Assembly (NCBI GenBank): GCA_001931905.2
Contig: MSJI02000319.1
Span: 1-16,081, forward strand
Length of the DNA stretch: 16,081 nt
From: Cladosporium sp. IMV 00045
Taxonomy: Eukaryota; Ascomycota; Dothideomycetes; Cladosporiales; Cladosporiaceae
Reading direction: 5' to 3'
Shown here: positions 1 through 7,956 of the stretch, one piece after another
Position numbering within the stretch: the stretch's first letter is position 1
Layout: each line of letters starts with the position of its first letter
Program-made: the position numbers and the translations under genes
Notes under the pieces: model-generated
Told to the model about the DNA's origin: nothing
Databases searched by the model: none
Seen by the model: the letters and a program-made list of their open reading frames with translations, nothing else

Positions 1-1180
1 TTTTTTCTCACTCCCTCTCGTTACAATTTTTCGATAGCGTCCGTCCAAGAAGAAAATCCATGGATTTTTTCTTCGAGCAACAAGCCCTACATGGTAAAAG
101 TCTACATCCGGAGATACCCCTTATTATCTTTCCCATCCTTTCACGCCACACGCGCCTCACCACTTTTCCAAGTCAGTCTCGCATGGCATAGGCATGTGGC
201 ATGAATAAGGCTAGGTCGCTCAACGCGCCACGTTTCTTCCTACGGCCGTGTCCATCGCTTTTTAGGTGAGGGGATTCGTCTCAGGGACACGGAAAGGGAA
301 GGGCACGCTTTAGGCTCTGTAAGGACCCTGGAGGCCGTCACTCATGCCTGCATCGTGCATTCGCATGGGAGACGTGACAGATCTGTCTTGTCTGCTTGTT
401 AACAGTCACGAAGCAGGACGTTCTGCTCGTCACGTCCACCGCTCTGTGCTAAGCCAATACGTATCGCTATTGCCTATCACATCAAATGCACAAGTGACTA
501 CCAGCTCACAAATCCCCCTTATCCGCACAAAAGCATCAATATCCAACCCTGCAAGAAATGGCTAATGATCCTACCGTCCCTACTCCACTCTCTATACCCC
601 ATGAGTAACACGCAGCATAGGGCACGAGTTCACCCCATCCTTCGTCCCTTCCCATCTCGCCTATACCATCCGACCCGTCGAGCGCGTTTGAGATAGATTG
701 TTCAATCCAGCATTAAGGCACGTTTACATGATAGTTTGATTTCCCAATCCGAGAGGGCGAAGCATCATCGTCGTCGTCACTACTATTCCTACACTACCCT
801 AAGCAGCTAAACGAACATCGTGTCCCCGGTCGCATGTCGTTGGAATACTGTACTTAGTAGTCGTAGATCAATTTCGCTTACAGCAAGCTGGATCCGGCAT
901 ACATCCTTCGCCTGCGGAACCCGGGCGGGAGGACAAGATGGTCGGGTTCGGCTCCCGCGGGTTTTCTTGTTTGCTACTACTGTATCTTTCAGGGACAGAG
1001 AGCAATACTACTCTACTTGGAAGAACAAGGCTGATTCTTGATTCCTCGCTTGCAAGCCGAGACGCGAAGATCAATCCATCCGCCCTGTTCCGTGACGACG
1101 ACGGGCTCGTGTGGAGTCTTCAAGAATGCGATTCGGAGTTTGGCGATCAAACGGGCATCTCCTATCTTCTTGCACTTCTG

Positions 1181-1234
<54 letters not shown>

Positions 1235-1815
1235 TTGCTGACAACCGTCGGCTCATGGAACGACTATCAAACTTTGAGGATAGTTCGTTTGTGAACTTCG
1301 GCGCGATGGGTGTATCATGTGCACGGGGTTGGCGTGATATGTCGATGATCCCAGTGGCAAGACGGGTCGAGTTGATTGTGTATATCGCTTTGAGTGTTGA
1401 TCATGCGTTCTATCTCCTTGCCTGTTCATTGATTCCAAGAGTTTTTGCGTATCACTGCTGGCGTCATGCCTCGCGTTCCGGGTGTACATGATCTCTTTTC
1501 CGGGCGATGAAGCCGAATCACCCGATCCGGCCGAACTGATACGAGCGTAGGCGAAGTTGAGGACAGGAGAGCAAATGGCAGATGGGTCGCCTGATTTGCC
1601 TTTGTGAGTTTGGTGGTGTTCTGAATGTGACTGTTTCAGAGTCGGCACACTTCTGCTCACTACTGTTTTGTCAGGCGTCACGAAGTGGCCACCGCAAGCA
1701 CCGTCGCAGCTGATTGGAAGACGATTGAACCTCGTGACGGTGCGAGAATCGTGTTGCTGCATTTATATCATGCGATCTAACATTCCATCATTTCCGTGGG
1801 GTGCAATCGGAAGCA
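1..1815. other. Gene-free stretch downstream of TRM140
   Basis: I see no supportable gene here. All frames are broken into short ORFs without family motifs. The longest minus-strand ATG frame (1253-1762) has hydrophilic, low-information sequence and lies where the 3' UTR of the TRM140 homologue should be. Visible structure is limited to a near-perfect palindrome centred on CCATGG near base 61, a short CAT/CGT-rich run near 764-778, and the (CTA) microsatellite at 1181-1234. Base composition is mixed, not AT-rich, so there is no obvious sign of repeat-induced point mutation. The stretch could hold promoter sequence for a gene to the left of the window. Confidence 0.6.
1181..1234. repeat. (CTA)18 trinucleotide microsatellite
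   Basis: Eighteen uninterrupted CTA units. In the different frames it would read as poly-Leu, poly-Tyr or poly-Thr (poly-Val or similar on the other strand), which is why several spurious ORFs cross it. No gene frame around it is convincing, so I read it as a non-coding simple repeat, probably length-variable between isolates. Confidence 0.95.
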
Positions 1816-3108
1816 TCAAGGCTTCGCAGCCTCGTCCGCCCCCTCCAACGCCTTCCTGTAGCGCCCCTGCATCCAACACCGGTACATCTTGATCTTCCTC
1901 TGCCGATTGACCAGCATACGCCTATCAACGGCCAAGTTGAGAATCTCAAGACCGGGGACTTTCACAAACTCCGTCTTCTCTCCATTCTCACCGGATGCGA
2001 CTGGAATGTTGCCCGACCAGATGTCGCGCAGCTCCGACTCCTCGAAGAAATACACCCTCGTGCCATCTCCGCGCACGTAGAAGTTCTCGTCCAAGTACCG
2101 GCCCTTCTTGAACCGCACCTGCGCCAAATCGCCCCGGCCGTAGTCTCTGAACAGCACCTCGCCGCCGGGCTTCAGGAGGGTGTGCACATTGCGCACGGCC
2201 TGCGCCCACTGGTCGGGCGAGAGGGCGGAGAAGATGAAAATCATGACCACCAGGTCGACGGACCCGGGCTCCAGACCGGGCGGGAGCGCCTCGCCCGCCG
2301 CGTCCCACACGTCCGCCTGCAGCGTGCGCGGCTCCGGCTGCGACGTGTACGCCTCCTGCGCGCGGATCACGTCGATGGCTTTGGCGCTGTAGTCGCAGGC
2401 GTGCAGTTTCAGGCCCGGGTTGGCGTTCATGGAGAGGACGGGGAAGGCGGTGTTGCCCGCTCCGGCGCCGACTTCCAGCACCGTGCAGGGCCCGTGGTCT
2501 GCTTTGGTGACTTCGCCGAGCACGGGGAACTCCTGCGTGAGCCACTTGCGGTCTTTGAAGAAGTTGGCTTGATTGTTGGAGTAGAATCTGTCCCACCACT
2601 TCTCGGGCTTGTCGTTGAAGCGTTTCTTGTCGAAGTCGGAGACTTTGTTGTCGCGCTGGAAAACGGTTTGCTGGGCGATGAATTCGGCGTATTGAGGGTC
2701 GACTTCCACGTGGTCCCAGGCGTTGTGGGCGAAGATGTCGTCGCCTTCTTCGAGGTAGCGGGTGCCGAATTGGAATGGGTCGGTGCGTTTTTCGTTGTTG
2801 TTCTGTGAGTCTGTGGTGGGTTTGCGGATTGGTTCGATGTTTGCTGGGACTCCGTAGGCGTCCTCTCCAGGTGGTGTGGCCGTTGGTGTCGTGTCGTCTA
2901 TAGCAACGTATGCCCTCATGTGTTCCATGCCCTTTGTTAATTGCTGTCTGGGCTGCTTTGGTCTTGCTGTACCGCTAGTAGGTGGCGTAGACTCTTCATT
3001 TTCTTTTGTCGTAGAGTCAACATTCAATTTTTCTGTTTGAGAGGCTAGATCATTGGTCTGATCTTCCTTGATGGGCGAATCCGTCGTCTGTGGAGTTGTC
3101 TCTGCCAT
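1816..3108 (-). CDS. TRM140: tRNA N3-methylcytidine-32 methyltransferase, TRM140/METTL2 family
   Basis: Intron-free, 430 aa. The family is a class I SAM-dependent methyltransferase that makes 3-methylcytidine at position 32 of the anticodon loop of Thr (and often Ser) tRNAs in the cytoplasm. Residues 1-110 are polar, Thr/Glu-rich and probably disordered. The family block starts at FGTRYLEEGDDIFAHNAWDHV-like sequence (about 114-134), followed by KWWDRFY (170-176). SAM motif I is LEVGAGAGN (211-219), then CDYSAKAIDVI (238-248), the FIFSAL region (291-296), LLKPGGEVLFRDYG (311-324) and GRYLDENFYVRGDGTR (336-351). The ATG at 3108 has A at -3 and opens the frame; Met61 and Met64 are internal alternatives. 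Budding-yeast Abp140/Trm140 carries an N-terminal actin-binding extension joined by a programmed frameshift; neither is visible here. Divergent from COQ10 across 293 bp. The family call is firm; Thr versus Ser specificity cannot be read from sequence alone. Confidence 0.93.
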   Translation of the reverse strand: MAETTPQTTDSPIKEDQTNDLASQTEKLNVDSTTKENEESTPPTSGTARPKQPRQQLTKGMEHMRAYVAIDDTTPTATPPGEDAYGVPANIEPIRKPTTDSQNNNEKRTDPFQFGTRYLEEGDDIFAHNAWDHVEVDPQYAEFIAQQTVFQRDNKVSDFDKKRFNDKPEKWWDRFYSNNQANFFKDRKWLTQEFPVLGEVTKADHGPCTVLEVGAGAGNTAFPVLSMNANPGLKLHACDYSAKAIDVIRAQEAYTSQPEPRTLQADVWDAAGEALPPGLEPGSVDLVVMIFIFSALSPDQWAQAVRNVHTLLKPGGEVLFRDYGRGDLAQVRFKKGRYLDENFYVRGDGTRVYFFEESELRDIWSGNIPVASGENGEKTEFVKVPGLEILNLAVDRRMLVNRQRKIKMYRCWMQGRYRKALEGADEAAKP

Positions 3109-3401
3109 TTTTAATTTTTTGTTCGTGTTGATTCATAGGACGAACTTTTCTATCATTTTACTTGATCGACTTCCAAACTAAAAAAGCGCTCTAGTACTGA
3201 GCCTAGTGGTCCCTTCAAACTTCCGGATCTCCCCGCCTCTTGTGCCCTGGGGAAAGCCAATACACGGAATTAAATTGAAGGGCGATGTCATGATTCTTCT
3301 TCCATACATGTATACCATTTGAATTATTGCGATCGTTCATTAATACTTGTCACTCGTTACTCCTATTCCTTTCTAATCAGCCTCCCCACACACCTTCCAG
3401 C
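3109..3401. promoter_or_regulatory. Divergent promoter, TRM140 / COQ10
   Basis: A 293-bp region between two start codons facing away from each other, so it must serve both genes. The TRM140 side is A/T-rich directly upstream of its ATG. The COQ10 side ends in a C/T-rich stretch before AGCATGG. I could not identify a convincing TATA box or a named factor site. Confidence 0.6.
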
Positions 3402-4094
3402 ATGGCCACCAGAACCCTTCGACCCTTCGCAAGCAACATCCTGCATTCCCAAACCCGCCGCCTGCCAACAACTCTCCCTCGACCAACTACCATCCTCTCG
3501 CAAACCCAAGCCCGACGAACCTTCTTCCCAAACCCATTCACCAGCGAAAAGCAGACCCTGACCGCCTCGCGAACCCTGCAATACCCCGTCTCGGTAATCT
3601 ACGACACCATCTCCGACGTCTCCTCCTACAGCGCCTTCATCCCCTACTGCCAATCCTCGCAAGTGACCAAAACCTCTCAACCCGCGTCCAACGGCAAATC
3701 TTACCCGGAAGAAGCCAAGCTCACCATCGGCTTCAACGACGACGTCAGCGAGGCCTTCTGGAGCCGAATCTACTGCCAGCCGGAGCGCGTGGTGGAAGCC
3801 GTGGCGGGTCTGAGCGAGAGTGCCCTGCACCCCACGGAAGTTCCGCATCACAATGCGCGCCCGCCTGTCGAGCAGGATCCCACGCGGAACGAGGCGGTGT
3901 TGACGCAGTTGGCGACGACTTGGACGCTTAGGCCGGCGGAGGGGAAGACGGATGTCAGTTTGGCGATTGAGTATCAGTTCGCGAATCCGGTTTATGGGGC
4001 GTTGAGTGCGGCTGCGGCGCCGAGGGTGGCGGAGAAGATGATCGAGGCGTTTGAGAAGAGGGTGAGGGATGTGGTTGCGGCGAAGAAAGTATAA
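3402..4094 (+). CDS. COQ10: Coenzyme Q-binding protein COQ10, mitochondrial START-domain protein
   Basis: 230 aa, no intron. COQ10 proteins bind ubiquinone in the matrix or on the inner membrane and are needed for efficient respiration and CoQ synthesis; they belong to the START/polyketide-cyclase fold. Residues 1-42 are a typical mitochondrial presequence (Arg, Ser and Thr-rich, no acidic residues) with a likely processing site around ARRTFF (38-42). The fold's signatures follow: TLQYPVSVIYDTISDVSSYS (58-77), FIPYCQSSQV (79-88), AKLTIGFNDDVSEAFWSRIYC (105-125), TTWTL (172-176), IEYQFANPVYG (189-199) and the final helix EKMIEAFEKRVRDVV (211-225). An insertion at about 137-165 (His/Pro-rich) lengthens the middle compared with shorter bacterial homologues. 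The ATG at 3402 (AGCATGG) is the first in frame; the longer open frame from 3327 begins with TTG. Tail-to-tail with the Bax-inhibitor gene. Confidence 0.93.
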   Translation: MATRTLRPFASNILHSQTRRLPTTLPRPTTILSQTQARRTFFPNPFTSEKQTLTASRTLQYPVSVIYDTISDVSSYSAFIPYCQSSQVTKTSQPASNGKSYPEEAKLTIGFNDDVSEAFWSRIYCQPERVVEAVAGLSESALHPTEVPHHNARPPVEQDPTRNEAVLTQLATTWTLRPAEGKTDVSLAIEYQFANPVYGALSAAAAPRVAEKMIEAFEKRVRDVVAAKKV

Positions 4095-4150
4095 TAGAAG
4101 GCGTCATGGGGCATTGCATTGTGATAGCGATTTTAGCGAAACATAGATTT

Positions 4151-4170
4151 GGCATACTGTGGCATACTGT
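4151..4170. repeat. Perfect 10-bp tandem duplication in the convergent 3' region
   Basis: GGCATACTGT occurs twice back to back. It lies in the 260-bp stretch between the stops of COQ10 and the Bax-inhibitor gene, where both 3' UTRs and poly(A) sites must lie. Probably a replication-slippage product without function. Confidence 0.8.
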
Positions 4171-4354
4171 AATTTACGAAGGAAAAGTGATATCCACTAC
4201 CATATCGAATTTCATTAAGCATTTCCCAGACACCAGGCGCCGGCGCGTTCTCCAATCTTACAAAGTCTGTTGGGCTGAATTGCTGTGGTTGACGGTATAG
4301 ATCGCTTATACCACTACTTATCGAGGAAGCGGAAAGACAAAAGAGAAAAGATTC

Positions 4355-5289
4355 CTAGTTGTTGTTCTGGCTGTTGAGAATCCTCAGGATAGCCAAGAAC
4401 AAGTTGAGGATGTCGAGGTAAAGGCTGATGGCAGCAGCAATCTCTTCCTCAACGTGGTAGTGGCGGATGACGAGCTGCGTGTCCACCAGGATGTAGCCAG
4501 AGAAGATCAGCGCAGCGACCACACCGTAGCCAAGTTCAACGCCGCTGGATTTGGGGAAGAAAGCGGCCATGAACCCGAAGATGATCAACACCCACAGCGC
4601 GCCGAAAAGGTACGGCATCCAGCTTGTGAAATCGTATTTGGTCTGGCAGGCGAAAAGTGTGAGGGCGATGAAGATTCCGAATGTGAAGATCAGAGCCTGC
4701 AAGACGATTCTCGACTCGAACATGCTGGTGACCACGGAGATGCTGTAGGCTTCAAGGCCGGTGAATACTGCGAGGAAGGCGAGGTTCATGGGCTGTGCGG
4801 TTTGTCAGTATCTTCTCCGTCACAATCCAGGTATTCCTGTACTTACGTAGCTCTTGCGCTTCCAGTATGTGAGCAGCATGAAGCCGATTGCTCCAATCAG
4901 GCTGACCCACATCATCCACCTGTTGCTTTGTATCCAGTTCCTGTAGCCTGGGGAAAAGAAGCTAATGGAGCTCATGGCGGTAGTCAGAAGGAGCTGCAAG
5001 GTGAGGATGGCATAGACCTTGCGAATGAATTGCATGCGGATGGGCAGGGTGGCTTCTGCGACGGAGCCGCCGAACTGTGATCGCGTTAGTCGGAAGGCTA
5101 TTCAAGATCGCATCTTCGCATATATCATTCTGTCTCGCATACCTTGAAGTCATCGGGGACATTGTCGTCCTCAGACCTGCTATCGCCAGGCACTGGTTCA
5201 GCCTGGTACGAGGGAGGCGGTTGGCTGTAGCCTGCCTCTTCGAAGCTGTCGCGTTGCGGCACATTCTGGTATTTGGCGTTCGCTGCCAT
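4355..5289 (-). CDS. BXI1: Bax inhibitor-1 family membrane protein (BXI1/TMBIM-like), three exons
   Basis: Model: complement of 5143-5289, 4847-5074 and 4355-4792, giving 270 aa, the usual BI-1 length. Intron 1 (5075-5142, 68 nt) has donor GTATGC, branch GACTAAC and acceptor CACAG; intron 2 (4793-4846, 54 nt) has GTAAGT, TACTGAC and CACAG. Both are phase 0, at K49/F50 and Y125/P126. Residues 1-49 are polar and Pro/Ser-rich, as in fungal members. About six hydrophobic spans follow (about 69-88, 103-120, 128-147, 153-173, 182-204, 214-233) and a seventh, partly amphipathic one at 243-264. The family's paired aspartates are present in LVDTQLV and SLYLDILNLF. These proteins sit in ER (or vacuole/mitochondrial) membranes and affect calcium leak, the unfolded-protein response and cell death. 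The ATG at 5289 has A at -3 and G at +4. The symbol follows the yeast homologue. Confidence 0.92.
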
Positions 5290-5770
5290 CGTGCTGGTGT
5301 TCTCGTCGATGACAAATGTCGAGATCTTGCAGTGTCGCAGGGCGGCGTAAGTTAAGCGGTTGTTGGTAGGTCCGTAAGATGGTGTTAAGAAGGCGCTGGC
5401 ATGTGGTTCGCCCCAGTGACGCTTGCTTCACAGGGCGGGGATGATGCAGATGGCACGTGCCCGAAGCCATTCGCCTTCACGACTCAATCAAAGTTGAGGT
5501 GATTCTTTGTCAAAGGATGTCTGACCACTGGGTCTTCATGGAAGACTTTGCAAGTATGTCTTGTTCGAATTTAGATCCATCAGTACAGAAAGCTAGTGTG
5601 ACTCGCACGCTGTGTGCGCACCGCTAGGTTGAAAGTCGTCGCTGGACGTCGCAAGCGACATTTAATGGGAGGTTCTGCTTGCACCATAATCGAATACAAG
5701 GGGCGGCCTCGCTAGCACACCCCGAAAAGCACATTTTGATTGATTTTTGATACATTATACAACAACCTCC
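5290..5770. promoter_or_regulatory. Upstream region of BXI1 and 3' region of RRP9
   Basis: No gene seen. Both flanking genes are on the minus strand, so this stretch holds the BXI1 promoter and 5' UTR (left part) and the RRP9 3' UTR (right part). A 10-bp perfect palindrome containing CACGTG lies at 5452-5461, about 165 bp upstream of the BXI1 ATG, next to a GC-rich GGGCGGGG element at about 5433-5440. Confidence 0.55.
5452..5461. promoter_or_regulatory. Palindromic E-box GGCACGTGCC
   Basis: A perfect 10-bp palindrome with a CACGTG core, the binding core of fungal bHLH factors (Cbf1-, Pho4- or SREBP-like families). Its position about 165 bp upstream of the BXI1 start fits a promoter site, but one short match can arise by chance. 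Which factor would bind is unknown. Confidence 0.4.
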
Positions 5771-7543
5771 TCAATCGAAGCCTGCGAAATCACCCTCCTC
5801 GCCCTCCGCTTCCTTCTCCTCCCCTGCATCGGCTCTTCGGGGAACATTGAACAAGACGGCGCTGTTCTTGCCCTCGAAGCTCTCCCACCGCCCAAGCCTG
5901 TGCTCCTTGCCGACCGCCGCCAACACATAAAAGCCTGACCTTCCGCGATCGTCCTTGTCGAGGACTGCAATGTCATTGATCACACCTTGCACAAGACCTG
6001 TCGCTTGCGACACACCGTTTGAGAGAGCTTGGATGGCATCGTCGGCAAGGTCTTCGGTCGAGATACCTGCGTCTTCAAGCGCGGCATTGATATCAACTTC
6101 AGGCGTAGCTAGTGGTCCGAGAGGCTCGATGCGGCGCTTATCAGACGAAATGCGCCATGCGCGTACGTGACCGTCCCAGCTGCCAGTGAGAAAAACGTCG
6201 GAGAAAGGAATGGCTTTGAGTGCGGTAATCCAGCGCGGTTGCGGGTCAAGAATCATGGGTCCTTCGGCATCAAGTGATTGTGAGGGGTCCATTTCTGCGC
6301 TGCGATCGTCGATAGGTGCAGGTGGCTCGAGGCCGTGGGCGAGAGGGTAGGTAAATACGGGCTTCTTCTTGTGGATGCTCCAGAGTGACAGGGAGCCGTT
6401 GTCGGCGCCTGTGATGAATGTGTCGTCGTCGATGCATGCCACACGCTCCATGGAGCCTTCGTAGTGTGCTTTCTCTCCGTCATTTTCGCCTCCCCTCTTC
6501 AATTTGCGATCGGGTCCGCCACCGCGGAAAACAAGCTGGTTCTCATCCACCACTTTCCAGTAACGTGCGGTTCGGTCACGGGCGCCGACTGTGACGCATG
6601 TCTCGGCCGCAAGTGCGCTCACATCCACAACCTCGTCTTGGTGTCCGAACAGGGTCTCGATGTATGCTAGCTCGTCCAGACTCCAGATCTTGACAGTCCT
6701 ATCTTTACTTGCACTGAACAGTTGGTTGGTGCCTCTTCGGAAAACGACCGAAATGACGCTGTCTCTGTGTCCGTTGTCGCGAAGCAACCCGCTGAAGACT
6801 TTCAAGGGCTTCAATGTCTTCGCGTCCCAAATAATAAGCCTGTTGTCCGCACCGCCAGTAGCAACAAACTTGCCATCCTGTGATGCGGCAACACACAAGA
6901 TCTCTTTTTGGTGATGCTCCGTCGCATGCTTGCTTCCACGAGTGAAGCCCAGTTTCTTTGGTTTCCTCGAAGTCTTCCTCGTGTGCGCGTCCTCCTCTGA
7001 CGATGTGTCCAGCTCGGGGATCTCCCACTTCACCAACGCACGGTCCTGCGTGACCGTGTAGACATGTCGTCCTGCGATCGCCACGCCGTTGACACCCTTT
7101 GTGTCTGTCCTGAATTGGTCGTGCTGTGCTCCAGTCCAGTCTAGATCGTCCGCTATAAACCGATACAGCTTTCCCTTGCCCTCTGCCGTGTCTTCCTTTA
7201 ACCTCTCTCCCATGCGCTCGCGCAAAATTTCTTGATCAATATCCGCCGCATCGAACCCTCCATGCTCGAGAACTTCCTTCTGCGTGTTCGCCAGGTACTG
7301 CTCGGCCAGTCGTATTCTTTTCGCAGCCGGGTCCTCGTTCTTCAGATCCTCATCTTCTGACTCCGAGCCAGAGTAGTCGTCTTCTTCAGGCGCTTCATCG
7401 TCAGAGATGTCGCTGCCAGAGATGGATTCGTCGCGGCTTTGCTGGCGCTTTGAAGACGGGCCACGCTTTTCGGTAGCGTCTCCTGGTGCTGCTGGCCGCT
7501 TACGCTTCTTTTGCGATGCGGGCAGCGTGAAAAAGGACGACAT
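5771..7543 (-). CDS. RRP9: U3 snoRNP WD40 protein RRP9 (U3-55K)
   Basis: 590 aa, intron-free. RRP9 is a core protein of the box C/D U3 snoRNP in the nucleolus; it binds the U3 B/C motif and is needed for early 18S pre-rRNA cleavages in the small-subunit processome. The N-terminus MSSFFTLPASQKKRKR carries a nuclear-localisation-type cluster, followed by a Ser/Asp/Glu-rich acidic tract (about 40-70) and a helical segment with RIRLAEQYL (about 76-84). WD blades then occur at about 151-175 (VYTVTQDRALVKW), 212-239 (FVATGGADNRLIIWD), 259-288 (LFSASKDRTVKIW), 300-331 (CVTVGARDRTARYWKV, the most diagnostic block), 363-390 (FITGADNGSLSLW), 438-465 (FLTGSWDGHVRAWRI) and 520-555 (LAAVGKEHRLGRW). A 50-residue acidic/helical loop separates the last two. 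The ATG at 7543 has G at -3; the frame continues upstream only from a TTG. Divergent from the carrier-like gene. Confidence 0.95.
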   Translation of the reverse strand: MSSFFTLPASQKKRKRPAAPGDATEKRGPSSKRQQSRDESISGSDISDDEAPEEDDYSGSESEDEDLKNEDPAAKRIRLAEQYLANTQKEVLEHGGFDAADIDQEILRERMGERLKEDTAEGKGKLYRFIADDLDWTGAQHDQFRTDTKGVNGVAIAGRHVYTVTQDRALVKWEIPELDTSSEEDAHTRKTSRKPKKLGFTRGSKHATEHHQKEILCVAASQDGKFVATGGADNRLIIWDAKTLKPLKVFSGLLRDNGHRDSVISVVFRRGTNQLFSASKDRTVKIWSLDELAYIETLFGHQDEVVDVSALAAETCVTVGARDRTARYWKVVDENQLVFRGGGPDRKLKRGGENDGEKAHYEGSMERVACIDDDTFITGADNGSLSLWSIHKKKPVFTYPLAHGLEPPAPIDDRSAEMDPSQSLDAEGPMILDPQPRWITALKAIPFSDVFLTGSWDGHVRAWRISSDKRRIEPLGPLATPEVDINAALEDAGISTEDLADDAIQALSNGVSQATGLVQGVINDIAVLDKDDRGRSGFYVLAAVGKEHRLGRWESFEGKNSAVLFNVPRRADAGEEKEAEGEEGDFAGFD

Positions 7544-7956
7544 GGCTGACAGTGAGTGAGTGTGTTGTTGCCGCTGTTCTGCCTCCAAAGAAACTTGGGA
7601 TTTTTGCCCAAACTAAAAATTGTAGTTACCCCAGATCCGAGCGGCGGAACTAGCCCGCTTTGTGAAACCAGCTCGCCAGACCTCACCAGAGCTTCACTTG
7701 CCTCCATTGGCTGTGCTGTCCTGTTACACAACATGTATAATTCTTTAACATCTATAAACGTCTCTAATTCAGCACAATAGGCGTGTTAACAGGAGCTGAG
7801 ATGTAAGCGTTGGCAGCGCTTCTATCCGTACCAGCCTTGCAGGACTGCTGCTTCAACTTTGTTTCACACAGTCACCATTAGAACATTCAGCATTCAAATC
7901 AAGAAAGATTTATCGACCAAAGAGGATCAAGCTAAAGTCCTCTTCTCCTCTCAGAC
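7544..7956. promoter_or_regulatory. Divergent promoter, RRP9 / carrier-like gene
   Basis: 413 bp between two start codons facing away from each other. A C/T-rich run (TCCTCTTCTCCTCTCAG) lies directly before the plus-strand ATG, typical of fungal 5' UTRs. I found no element I can name with confidence. Confidence 0.55.

Noticed and set aside
938..1491. Several ORFs with poly-Leu, poly-Tyr, poly-Thr or poly-Val stretches
   Set aside because: All cross the (CTA)18 repeat, which contains no stop in these frames and so joins short random frames.
1253..1762. A 169-codon minus-strand ATG frame just downstream of the TRM140 stop
   Set aside because: It has a good start context but low-information hydrophilic sequence with no domain, and its end touches the microsatellite flank. 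It most likely lies in the TRM140 3' UTR. Conservation in relatives would revive it.
1801..2808. A 335-codon plus-strand frame opposite TRM140
   Set aside because: It is the antisense shadow of a well-conserved methyltransferase; its Val/Gly/Arg/Leu-rich sequence follows from the codon use of the real gene.
5555..5580. A T-loop-like GTTCGAATTTA as part of a tRNA
   Set aside because: The flanking bases do not form a T stem, and no matching anticodon arm or acceptor stem is present.
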